DNA of 64,000 bases from Cenococcum geophilum 1.58. Its lineage: Eukaryota > Ascomycota > Dothideomycetes > Gloniales > Gloniaceae. The translations under genes were made by a program, and so were the position numbers. A model generated the notes under the pieces. That model ran no database searches and had not been told where the DNA came from. It was given only the letters and a program-made list of their open reading frames with translations. Location of the stretch: NCBI GenBank assembly GCA_001692895.1, contig KV748200.1, positions 1,376,914 to 1,440,913 on the forward strand, written 5' to 3'. The first letter of the stretch is position 1. Every line of letters begins with the position of its first letter. This document shows, piece by piece, positions 48,101-58,348 of the stretch.

Positions 48101-51100
48101 ACGCCCTATACTACCGCAATGGACCTAATACAACCTTAGTATATAACCTCCCGCTTAACTCTACAGTCCTTATATAGCGTAAAAGCGGTAGTTAGAATGG
48201 ACCTTACTGTCTACTAGCCGTAGAAAATAAGACGTACTATATATAGCTTCCTAGCGGGCCAACTAGCTTTAAAAGCACGTCCATAAAACCCTACTTTCGG
48301 CCCAAAAACACCTATAATGTTAAGCCAGATAAACTAGAAGCAACCGCCGAACCAGATAAACTAGAAATGACTGCCGAATTAAATAAACTGGAGGCATCTT
48401 TGCCTACCCCAGAGGTCCCCTAAAACCTTACTAAACCTACTAAACCTACCGTAAAGCGTAGCTAAGGACGCCCCCGTAAGAATCCCGTAATAGAGAACTA
48501 CCTAACCTCCATAGGCACATCTATAAAGCAATCTCTGCCTATAAATATATTAGTTCTAGTACAGGAAACCCCTTTTATAGACTTACGGCGTAAAGAGATT
48601 AACGGACTACTTAAAAAGGGTGTCTTTGCGATTATAACAGAGAGAGACGTTCCGTAAGGCGTCCGTATATTTAACTTACGCTTTATTAATAAGATTAAGC
48701 ACCCTAGTACTAATAAAGCCTTTAAGAAATTAAGGCTCGTTATATAAGCTTATAACGACTAGAGAAAGGACCTAATTCTTATATAATTGCCTATAATTTA
48801 ACGGGTTAGTTAACGGATTATACTCGCACTTACGCCTAGACTATAGTAAACTAAATCCGTAGCCCTTTACTTACGGGATATCTTATAAGCCTATATACAG
48901 TCTAATACCTACCTAAGTAGGGATATCTTTATATAACCACCCTATAAGCTTAACCTATAACCAGGAATAATTTTACAGGTTGGCCGTCGAAATCGGACTC
49001 TGCACCTGTACGCGGTGACGGCTACGAACCTAGTCTTCAAAGTTCAGATCCAAAGCCAACGCAGAGACGTTATATAGCGTGTGGACAGGACCTGGTGGTG
49101 GTTGTGGGCGTTAAGGGCAGTGGTAAAAAAATTTCGGATGGTGAGATCTTAAAAACCACTACTGTTGGCCCTCTACAATACGACGACTACTACATTATTC
49201 TCCTATCTAAGGCACCTATACGATCTAGCATGGATGTATAGCATTTAACAGCATCCCCTAACCCCTAACAGAAAGCATTAACAACCTCTTATATCGACAA
49301 ACGAGCGAACGCGGAGTGAACGAACGAATGAGTAAATATACGGCCCCTCCTAACCCCTAGGGCAATCGCCCGCGGAGCATGCGGTCACTCGCCGTTTTTA
49401 ACTACCAAATACTACCTAGCAGCCTAGATTGCGACCTACGGTTTTCCCTATCTCCTTTCGACGGAGTAGTGCCCTTAAAAAGGGCCTAGCTAGGGCCTAG
49501 GCATAAAAGATACCCAAATACACAATATATCCCGCTCGCTTATTAGTATTACGGTGGTTAGAACGGATAAATCCCCCTTACGCCTTTAATGGCTCTAGGG
49601 GGGGGGAGGCAAGGCGTATATGGCAATAGTCTATAAGAGATAGTATATAGGGGATGGGCAAGATACGGAACAAGACAATAAGACACAGTAATCGATCAGC
49701 AGGGCCTAGCTAGGACGTAGTAAACCCCAGCTTTAATAAGCTAGAGAAGGAAGCAGTGGTTCCTAAGGAGTTCAAAACATCTAAGGAGGAGGACGTACTG
49801 TAGGCCCGTAGGGCCGCTGCTACGTGCAAACATAGCAATTTGGGGTTTTTTATCCTACTAAGGTGGCTTATAGGGTTTTTCCTTTCCCCAACTGCAGGGT
49901 TTTTCTTCATGTAAATTATAAGTTTTCCCCCTGTGACGGAGTAGTCTGCGTAGGCCAGTAGGATCCGTATCAGACGTTAATCAAAGAATTACTACTACTA
50001 CTAATTTTACGGGTTATAAAACCTCTTTACGAAGTACTAAAAGCCAGAAACCATTGGTTTAAGATATACTACTAGCACCACGTTAGTAAACTTAAAATAG
50101 AACAGTTGACCTATAACCCCTGCCTCCTATATAGCCCATTAAACGGCCTTAGTATTGTTAGACTCCAAATAGACAATACCCTCTTCTTAGTAGACCGAAT
50201 ATTTACGGACGCTAAAGAGACTAAACTATAAGAAGCTAAGTTCCTAGTAAAGCCGCAAGAGTAGTTAACTAAGTAAACTCTAATTAAGTTTAACGGAGGC
50301 TTAATTATATAAAAGGGCAACTTAATCTAGCTAACTTAGAAACGCCAAGCTTAAAACCTAAAGCTTATTATAGTAAAGCCTACGGACCTCACTAGTTCCC
50401 ATAAAGAGACCCATAAGACTATAAATATAAAGGACTAATACACTGCATAGCGTGCAAGAGGCGCCTATATTGCCATAGTCTGCCAACCTAAATCTGCCTA
50501 CGACTTATCCTTTACGGCCCAGGTAGTAGATCTATAAGAAGAAAATATTAAGCAGCTTAATAAGCGCATTTAGTAGCAAATTGATAATACAGTAAGGGGA
50601 CCTACTTTTATACCACTAGACCTAAGTTCCCTTAGCTTACTAGCATTTATAGACGCCTCCTTTACTAATAATAAAGACCTATTATTACAAATCGGCTTTA
50701 TAATTGTACTTACGGACCGCAATTAGGACGCAAATATACTATATTAGTCTTTAATTAAGTGCAAATAAGTAACCTATAGTGTACTAGCTTCTAAACTATA
50801 TATACTAGCTTATAGATTTAATATAGTAGCCGCAATTAAATTAACGATCCAGAAGATTCTATAACTAGAGTAGTTACCCCTAGTTTTATATACTGATTTA
50901 AAGTCCCTTTATAACTGCCTAGTTAAACTAGGTATAATATAAGAGAAGAGGCTTATGGTCGACCTAATATGCTTACGTTAGGCCTATAAACGATATAAGA
51001 TTACGGAGGTTAAATAGATTAGTAGCGGAGATAACTTAGCGGACGCTATAACTAAGGCAAAGCCGTATTAAGCCCTTAAAACCCTAATTAACACGAATAA

Positions 51101-51140
51101 GCTTAACCTAAAAGTTATAAAATGGGTAGAACGGGACTAA
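45190..51140 (+). pseudogene. F gag-pol remnant (RIP-degraded Copia), RT split by L
   Basis: The gag frame has a preserved zinc knuckle CFVCGKEEY-S-KHT near 46509. An intact protease motif VIIDTGASKKS is near 46918. Integrase covers roughly 47390-48230. Reverse transcriptase starts near 48590 (ETPFIDLRRKEINGLL, KALFK-type motifs), is cut after GIILQV by L at 48982, and resumes with VIKPLYEV at about 50012. RNase H (LAFIDASFTNN, ... ADAITKAKPY) covers about 50620-51140. Premature TAA/TAG codons are frequent, though Cys and Asp motifs survive better than in G3. Confidence 0.82.
48982..50002 (+). mobile_element. Element L: 1021-bp retroposon with (CTA)n tail
   Basis: A 13-bp duplication, AATTTTACAGGTT (48969-48981) and AATTTTACGGGTT (50003-50015), flanks it. 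It starts GGCCGTCGAAATCGG and ends TTACTACTACTACTA. Variable-length duplication, simple-repeat tail and absence of terminal repeats point to target-primed (LINE-type) insertion. No reverse transcriptase was seen, so it is a 5'-truncated LINE or a long SINE. A weak B-box-like GTTCAGATCC at 49034 is the only pol III hint. GACGGAGTAGT and GGGCCTAGCTAGG each occur twice inside. Composition is not RIP-like. Confidence 0.65.
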
Positions 51141-51322
51141 TAGAGTACCTATGGTACGCCTACGGCCCGTTAGAAGGCCGTACGGCTTATTATATAGCCT
51201 ATTCTACGGACTATAAGCTATTAGGTAGAAAAACGGTGGAAAGCTATAATAGAACTTAGTAAACTTATGTGACCTGCCGAATTCTGCTATATTCTACTAT
51301 AGTAGTCGAATTAACCAATTAC

Positions 51323-51388
51323 GATTTTCTATGCCGGGCATGGAAAATCGCCATTGGCTCGCTTAGCACTAGCGCCCTAGCAGCCCTT
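51323..51388 (+). repeat. Hairpin module, F copy
   Basis: GATTTTCTATGCC...GGCATGGAAAATC (51323-51349) is followed by GCTCGCTTAGCACTAGCGCC. It is the same layout as in C1 and C2, downstream of RNase H. Confidence 0.8.
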
Positions 51389-51609
51389 AAAATCTAACTT
51401 ATAGCTCGTCTACTACCCGTTAAAAGGCCGTATGGTTTATTTTACGGACTGTAAGTAGGACTTACGGCTAGCTTAAGGTACCGTTTAGAAGGCAGCCTAG
51501 ACGGCACCTTAGGGGAGATTTCCTATGTATTTTCCTTTATGTTCTATAGTTTTATTAAAGCAATTACGGAGGCTGTATATAGGTGGTTTCATTTTTTAAG
51601 TACTGCTAG

Positions 51610-51877
51610 TGTATAATTATAGCACCTATTGTACTAAACGCGTGCTTATGCATTTGGTACACTGGGTACGCGTTTACGCGTTTAGTATACTAACCACTTA
51701 CTTACGCGTCTGGTGCACTTATAAAGCACTAACTAATTAGGGGGGAGGTATATTAGTATATAAACCACGTAGTCTACTTTATATAATTAATAGTCACCAT
51801 CTAAACAAGTATATAATACTACATGTATTTCGTGCCCGTGGATACAACTTACTCATACTATTAAGTTAGTACGAACA
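51610..51877 (+). repeat. F 3' LTR (268 bp)
   Basis: It starts TGTATAATTATAGCACC and ends GTTAGTACGAACA. It is the same length as its partner and less mutated at its termini. Confidence 0.92.
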
Positions 51878-51909
51878 ATTACTTATAAATTACGTAAGTT
51901 ATTCTACTT

Positions 51910-54900
51910 CTAAAAAAAGTTTAAATTTTTTTAAATTTTTTTTAAAAAGTAGAATAATAATAATAATAATAATAATTCATTGCTTAACGTCCAATTTAGA
52001 TCCCTATTGGGCTTACGCGGACTACTCCTTATTTATATATAGGGAGAAAACTCTATTTAAGAAAAATAAGAAAACCCCGTAATCTATCTCCCTGCCTTTT
52101 AGGACTTGCCTACTTAGTGCCTATAAGTCGCCTATAGTGCTCTACTACTTTACTATTTAACCTTCTTAGGAACCATTACTGCCGTAATAAGCCTACGGAC
52201 GCGCTAGTATTATAAACTATTACTCTACTACTGTAGAGTTACTAAAGGGCACCTACTACTCGCCCCCTTACCTTTTATTACTATTTCCTTTATAACCCGG
52301 AACTAATTTAGCATATTTTAACTAATAAGCCACTAGGTAACCGCCTTAAGGCCTTTTTATATTAAGAGCAGTGTATTATAGTTCTCTATGCCAGCTACTA
52401 AGAGCATTGTTTCTTAATTAGTGTATAAGGGGCATAGCAGTATTACGTATTTTAGTATCTATCTTAGCTAGCTATATTCGCATCTTAGGCTATCTACTAG
52501 AACACCTACCTAGTAAAGCTAATCTTTTAGTCCTATTATTCCTGTTCTTAAGAGTGTTGCTATTATATTTTTTGCCTTTATTAGGCCTTCTTAGAGCCCT
52601 TAGGTATTTACCCCCTATAGCGTTAACTATACTATAGCTTAGGTTCGTCTTGCCTAAGTTAGCCTCTATACCTTTAACTCCTATTTACCTCTTTAGCGTT
52701 AGTCTAACCAGTATTATATTACGGTAGATAGTTTCCTAGCATTCTTATATATTTTACTTTAGCTCTTTTCTCTATCTTGCTATTATCTTTACTAACCTCT
52801 TATATATCTCCCTTCCTCCTTTATATAGGCCTAGGCCCTAAAGCTGTAACGGAGCCTTGTAGTAGGAACTACGGTAGACTTGTTAATAGGCTAGGTATAT
52901 AGGTATTATAAGTAAGTCAACAACGTAATAATAACTGGTAGAGTAGTTGCCTAATAGATTAACTCTAATTATATTTTAAGAATTACTATAAGGAAGGAAC
53001 TATCTAGGTAGGGACTAAGGGTCCTTAAATACATAACCGTACTCCTATAAAATCCTCCTTATACGTAATATACGTGTTATACGTATTATACGTATCATAC
53101 TCCGCGTACTCTACGTATACTACATATAACATTATATAACTCGCTTACTATTCTTCGTCATATAGTTCCACGGGTTCCATCCTAGACCGTGCCTGTATTA
53201 ACCAACTAGCTTCTTCCGACTCCTCCCCAAGTAGTCGTAACATTGTACTTAAAGCGTTCGTAACAAAAGCGGCACTATTCTTTTTCTGCTTTTTTTTACC
53301 TGTTTCTCTAATATCTCTTCCCTACTTTAGGGTTATTAGTTTGTTCTCCTACGGGGCACCCTAAAGTCCCTCTATAGTTTACTTAGGCGTGTCTTAATAT
53401 ACTTTATAATATTAGAGTTACGTTTATTTTACGTCCTTTATATTATAGCGGCTTTAATATATAACTGTGGGGGGGGAATATTGGATTCCTTCTTAAGCAG
53501 TGCTATAGCCGTTCGCTTATACCCGCCTATAATACTCTAAAGGTAGGCTATTTAGACCTTTTAAAGTAGTTTAAGGAGTAATTTAGGGGGGCCCTTTTTA
53601 GTTTCTCTAATGGCCTAAATACTAGATCTATATGTTATGGTTAGCCGGACAACTGCTATATATAGTAGGCGTAACCTCTAAAAGCATAGACCCTATATAG
53701 AATTGATAATCCCAGATAAAGCGATAAACTATACTTAGCCTTTACGGACCGCTTGCGCCGCATATACGCTCCACTAGAGCTTACTATTTACCCATACTCC
53801 TAATACCCTTAGGCCCTAAACTAGTTAACCCTTAAAGCCTTAGTAGGTAGTTATATAGTAGAGTTTAACGTACCTACTTATTTAGGCCTTTACCCTAGTT
53901 TTCTAGTATTTATCCCAAACCTAGGCCTAAAGGCCTAGGGGCTTTCTATAAGCAGTTGGCTGCCACTATCTTAACGGGGGGTTTCACCAGTTCTTTTAAA
54001 TATCTTATAATAGGTTATTGGCCCAAGTACTAGTCCGCCCCCCCACGGTCTATATAAGAGTCTCCTTCTAGAGTTAGTACGCTTTTGCACGGCTTAGGAG
54101 CCTTCCATAGCCTTTAGTTTTATACCTTTTCTATTATTTCCGCCGGTATAGGCATAAGCTACCTTTTCTAGGGGTTATAACTCCCGTCTTATATGCCTAC
54201 TGGCGTAATCCTATAAAGGTATTATAGCTACATCCTATAGTATAAAAGCCTTAGGTACCTTTTATAGTTAAGGCCTAGACTAAAAAGCCTTACCTACCTA
54301 AGTAACTTCTGTTTACTCCTTAAGTATATCTTACTAGCGAGCCGCCCTAGAGGCGAACGGTTCCGTCTATTAATATACCAATACGCACATCCGTTCTCTT
54401 AAGCTATGTAATAGTCTCTCTAGCTAGGACGTAATCCTACCTACCTATTAGGTGCACTAGGGGTTAGAGCCTAGCTAAGGGGTAAAGTCCCTAAAGCTAG
54501 TAGTAGCTACTACGCACTACGCCTTATAGGAGGCTAGTAGTAGTATAGGGGCGTAATACCCTATACTACTACTAGTTCCCGTTTCGCGTTGCCTATAAGA
54601 GTCTCCTTATAATAGGCCAACCGTGTCTTATAGGAGAGGGGCCGTAGAGATACTAGGTCCCGCACTAAACGACCTACTCCCCCCCTCCTACTAACCAAGC
54701 TTATGTCCCCCCTTTTTATAAGCTATACCTATGTCTTTAACTTATTAAGTCCTTGTCCAACTAGCCTATGTTTCCCCTATAGCCTCCCCACATATATATA
54801 TTAGGTTGCGTGCACTACGCCTATTAAGACCCTCTTATAAGTCGCCTTATATATATGCGCATTAGGTTACGTGCACCACGCCTATTAAGACCCTCCTATA

Positions 54901-55697
54901 AGTCACCTGCGAGTCAACTATAAGCCAACTATAAGTCGGCTAAGTCGTACGCTATAGGGCCGTTAAAGCTGGCCTATGTTTCCGCTGCCTAGAGCTTTGC
55001 CCGTGTTTCTACCTCGTTAAGCCGTCTGGTCGCCGTCGCGTTGCTATTACGTTGCTATCGCGTTGCCGTCGCTATACTAAGTCGCGCGCACTACGCCTAT
55101 TAAGACCCTCTTCTAAATTACCTGGGTGTAACTAGATACTAGATAGGCCCTTATAGAGGGGCCTTAACGAGTTCTCTAGGTAGGGCCTTAATAAGTTCTT
55201 CGCGGTGGCCTTGGGGCCTTAATAAGTTTTATATAAAGTATCTGCGACGCATTAACCTTAACAAGTTCTTATAAAAGAGGATCCCTACGCCCTTATCGCG
55301 TATACTTTACGATCTTAGAGCTAGTGTAAGCCTAAGGGTGTCCTGTTATACGCCTAGGACGCGTCTATATTAACTAGCTAGATAAGGCCAGTTTTGGGCC
55401 TAGCTGTAAGCTAGGTAGTTATATATCAGGCGGTTTTTATATCCCAGTTTCCCTTAATAGGCCTCCCTAGATAGTAAGATAGGAGCTCTAAGTAGAGGCA
55501 GTAAGGCTCCTAATATTGTTAAGGGTGATGCTTTGTACGCATTATAGGCTCATCACTATAAAGTTAAACGACAGCGCTGCACGCGCTGCGACGGCTCTCT
55601 ACTATCGCCTCTGCACTTAGCCATTAAAAGGAATAGGATTCCAGATAATGTTTCCACCCGCGGCGACGTGGACGCGTGCAGTAGGGCTTCGCGGGCA
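51910..55697. other. Interior of element T, no recognised coding sequence
   Basis: AT-rich, RIP-affected DNA. It opens with poly(T/A) and a (TAA)n run near 51957-51975. A ~45-bp unit with GCACTACGCCTATTAAGACC occurs three times (about 54811, 54867, 55085). GGGCCTTAATAAGTTCT-like units occur four times (about 55160-55280). The last 130 bp are GC-rich and unmutated. No transposase motif could be read in any frame. Confidence 0.55.
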
Positions 55698-55922
55698 AAG
55701 TAGAATAACTTACGTAATTTATAAGTAATTTATAAAAAAAAATATTATATAATATACTATATCTAATTATCTATCTAAAAATAAAAATTTTATATATAAT
55801 ATATATATATATATATATAGCTGCCTAGATGCTACTTAATGCGTATAGTCTGTTTTAAATATTGCGAAATGCTGCGAAATGCTAAAAATGCTGGCAAAAT
55901 GCTGCTAAATTTTTTCCTAACG
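55698..55922 (-). repeat. T right TIR (225 bp)
   Basis: It is the reverse complement of the rejoined left TIR, starting AAGTAGAATAACTTACG and ending TTTTCCTAACG. Confidence 0.85.
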
Positions 55923-57031
55923 TATAGAGAAAGGCTAGGGATATTAGATAATATACTAAACTAATAAACCGAAAGGATAACTTACGGAAAATGGAATATA
56001 AGCTAAGAAAGACTATAAACCTTATACCGTAAAATATAGCCTAATAAATATCTGTAAAGAAACCTATAGACCTCCTACCAGTTAATATCTGCTATATTGG
56101 CGCTATAGGATTCTACTAAAACCTAGTTTAGCCTAATACCGTTACCTTTATAACTAGCTTATATAAAATTAATTAAATAATTAAAGAGAAAGAAGCCCTA
56201 GCTTAAGAGAAAGGCGAGCTAATAAATAAGGAGCTAGTAGAATAGAAACTGCCCCGTTAATACTAAAAATTTAAAGATACCTTCTTTAAAGCAGCGTCTA
56301 ATATACTCTTGCCTTACCAACTGTATAACTATAAGATTAAAATTAAGCCGGATAAGGTAGTTACTCTTAACTATAGCCCCCTCTAATAGCAATCTATTGC
56401 CGAATTATCGGCTATAAAGTAGTATCTTATTAATAACTTAGATAAGGGCTTTATTAAGCCTAGTTAAGCCCCTTTTAACTTACCTATTCTCTTTACTAAA
56501 AAACTAAATAGAGGACTTCGTTTCTGTATTAACTACCGCAAGCTTAATAATTTAACCCTTAAAGACCGCTACCCACTACCTTTACTTAATGAGACTTTGG
56601 CCTAAATAAGTAGAGCTAAGATCTTTATAAAGCTTAATATCCGCTAAGCTTTTTACCAGATTAGGATAGACCCTAAATTAGAAGACCTTATTATATTTTA
56701 GACCTATTACGGAACGTATAAATATAAAGTACTGCCTTTTAGACTAACTAACGGACTGGCTATATACTAACGATATATAAATAACGTACTATTTAACTAC
56801 CTTAATAACTTCTATATAGTATACCTAGATAATATTATAATCTACTCTAAAAATAAACTGGAATATAAAGAGTATATTTATAAAGTCCTATAACGGCTTT
56901 AGGAAGCTAGCCTCTAAGCCAATATTAAGAAGTTAGAATTTAGTGTTAAGCATATAAAGTACCTAGGGTTTATTATTAGTATAAACGGGATTAAGGCAGA
57001 CCTAGAAAAGACGGCCGTAATTAACTAATAG

Positions 57032-57215
57032 TGTCACAGTACGTGCGGACTGTCAAGGTACGATGTACGAGGTGACTGTATATGATTGACAAACGATGTC
57101 GTGTGAGGATCTATGTAGGTGAGGTGGTATATATACACGTCGCTCAGGGGTCAGGTCCGTGCTCGTGTCATGACAACACTGAATCATAACAACGTGTCAG
57201 GTCAGTGCCGTGACA
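57032..57215 (-). repeat. E 3' LTR (184 bp)
   Basis: TGTCACAG...CCGTGACA. It lacks one AGG present in the other LTR. Confidence 0.95.
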
Positions 57216-57505
57216 GTACATCCCTCCCAATAAGGCGAGCTCCTGTGAGCCAAGTAACGGCAGTAAAAACACGGAAGTAAAAAAAATAGACCACATATCC
57301 TCATCCTTCCAGTCCTCAAAGGTTCTCGTCCTTCCAGTCCTTAAAGGTCCTCGTCCTTACAGTCCTCGGACCCTCCTACCTATATCCCTACTACATCGCT
57401 CTCCGCTAGTGCTCGTCTCGAGTACTAAATAAAGCCGAAGGCGAAGGGGTAAAATAGAGGAGACGAAAAAAATTGTAACCGCGGGGCGTAATTTTGCGGA
57501 TATTG

Positions 57506-57678
57506 ACACTCGAAAGGCTCGGTTACGGAGATTAAGGTTAAGGCGTAGACTCGAAAGGCTCGGGGGTTATGGAGATCGAGGTTAAGGCGTAGACTTGAAA
57601 GGCTTAGGGGTTACGGAGATCGAGGTTATTGCGTAGACTCGAAAGGCTCGGGGTGCGGAGATCGAGGTTAAAACGTAG
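57506..57678. repeat. E interior repeat 1 (~43-bp unit, 4 copies)
   Basis: Units of GACTCGAAAGGCTCGGGG followed by TTACGGAGATCGAGG and TTAAGGCGTA. Copies differ at a few sites. Confidence 0.88.
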
Positions 57679-57784
57679 ATTCTTGTCGCGGTAAACTTGA
57701 AGTACTATCTGTGCGAATTCGAAGACGGAGACGGAGACGGGGACGAGATCGTAACCCATAGTCTTACACTGTAATCAAGACACG

Positions 57785-57995
57785 AGGACATAGCCCGCAG
57801 GGTGTCTCCCTGCAGCCGGCTTTAGAAACTCGGGACGTGAAGCAGAAGCATGGCTAGATACGGAGACTCGGAGACTGAGAAGAGGAACCATAGCCCGCAG
57901 GGTGTCTCCCTGCTGCCGGCCTAGGAAACTCGGAGACTGAGAAGAGAAACTATAGCCCGCAGGGTGTCTCCCTGCTGCCAGCTTAGAAACTCGGG
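57785..57995. repeat. E interior repeat 2 (hairpin unit, 3 copies)
   Basis: TAGCCCGCAGGGTGTCTCC-CTGCNGCC occurs at about 57790, 57891 and 57953. Each copy folds as GCAGGG/CCCTGC. Frames through this stretch give AAGRHPAGY-type repeats and are not taken as genes. Confidence 0.85.
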
Positions 57996-58161
57996 TGGAT
58001 GGAGAGAAGATCGGCTCAAGAATTCGGATAGATTCGACAGAGATTTTACTGGGTCGGCATTGTCGTACGGGGGTAAGAATCCCGCCCGGGGTAGGGTAGC
58101 TTTGGAAACGTGGCTTTGGAAACGAGGCCCTACCAGGGGCGTATAAGATGACACGACATAC

Positions 58162-58348
58162 TGTCACAGTACGTGCGGACTGTCAAGGTACGATGTACGA
58201 GGTGACTGTATATGATTGACAAACGATGTCGTGTGAGGATCTATGTAGGAGGTGAGGTGGTATATATACACGTCGCTCAGGGGTCAGATCCGTGCTCGTG
58301 TCATGACAACACTGAATCATAACAACGTGTCAGGTCAGTGCCGTGACA
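58162..58348 (-). repeat. E 5' LTR (187 bp)
   Basis: It is the partner of 57032-57215, essentially identical apart from the AGG indel and a G/A change. Confidence 0.95.

Larger units (their letters stand above)
44488..51877 (+). mobile_element. Element F: Ty1/Copia retrotransposon inside the left TIR of T, carrying L
   Basis: Two 268-bp LTRs are flanked by ATTAC (44483-44487, 51878-51882). Removing F rejoins the T inverted repeat exactly. Integrase precedes reverse transcriptase. It is a different Copia family from C1/C2, but shares CTAATTAGT after the 5' LTR, CTGCTAG before the 3' LTR and the 3' hairpin module. Without L it is about 6.4 kb. Confidence 0.9.
44288..55922. mobile_element. Element T: TA-flanked DNA transposon with ~227-bp TIRs, nested in G2 and split by F
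   Basis: The left end CGTTAGGAAAATTTTTAGC and the reversed right end CGTTAGGAAAAAATTTAGC open an inverted repeat of about 225-227 bp. TA lies at each side (44286-44287, 55923-55924). The matching, uninterrupted G1 sequence has a single TA at this point, giving the empty site. Without F it is about 4.2 kb. No transposase motif could be recognised in 51910-55697. Shared features with M (TA target, AGGAAAATTTTT near the tip, repeat-rich interior) suggest related, mobilised-in-trans elements. Confidence 0.75.
57032..58348 (-). mobile_element. Element E: 1.3-kb non-autonomous LTR element inside G2 pol
   Basis: LTRs of 184 and 187 bp start TGTCACAGTACGTGCGG and end CAGTGCCGTGACA. AATAG flanks both sides (57027-57031, 58349-58353). 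The LTRs are almost identical (a 3-bp AGG indel) and not RIP-mutated, so the insertion is recent. The 946-bp interior has no gag/pol. It consists largely of two repeat families. GTACATCCCTCCC next to the left LTR is a minus-strand polypurine tract, and GCGAGCTCCTG follows, as in D. Confidence 0.9.

Noticed and set aside
44283-55926. 4-bp ACGT target duplication for element T
   Set aside because: ACGT appears outside TAGGAAAA on both sides, but it is palindromic. The G1 sequence at the same point gives an empty site with a single TA, so CGTTAGG...CCTAACG with TA duplication fits better.
57775-58167. 130-residue minus-strand frame with AAGRHPAGY repeats in E
   Set aside because: It is the hairpin repeat of E read through, with no protein family resemblance.
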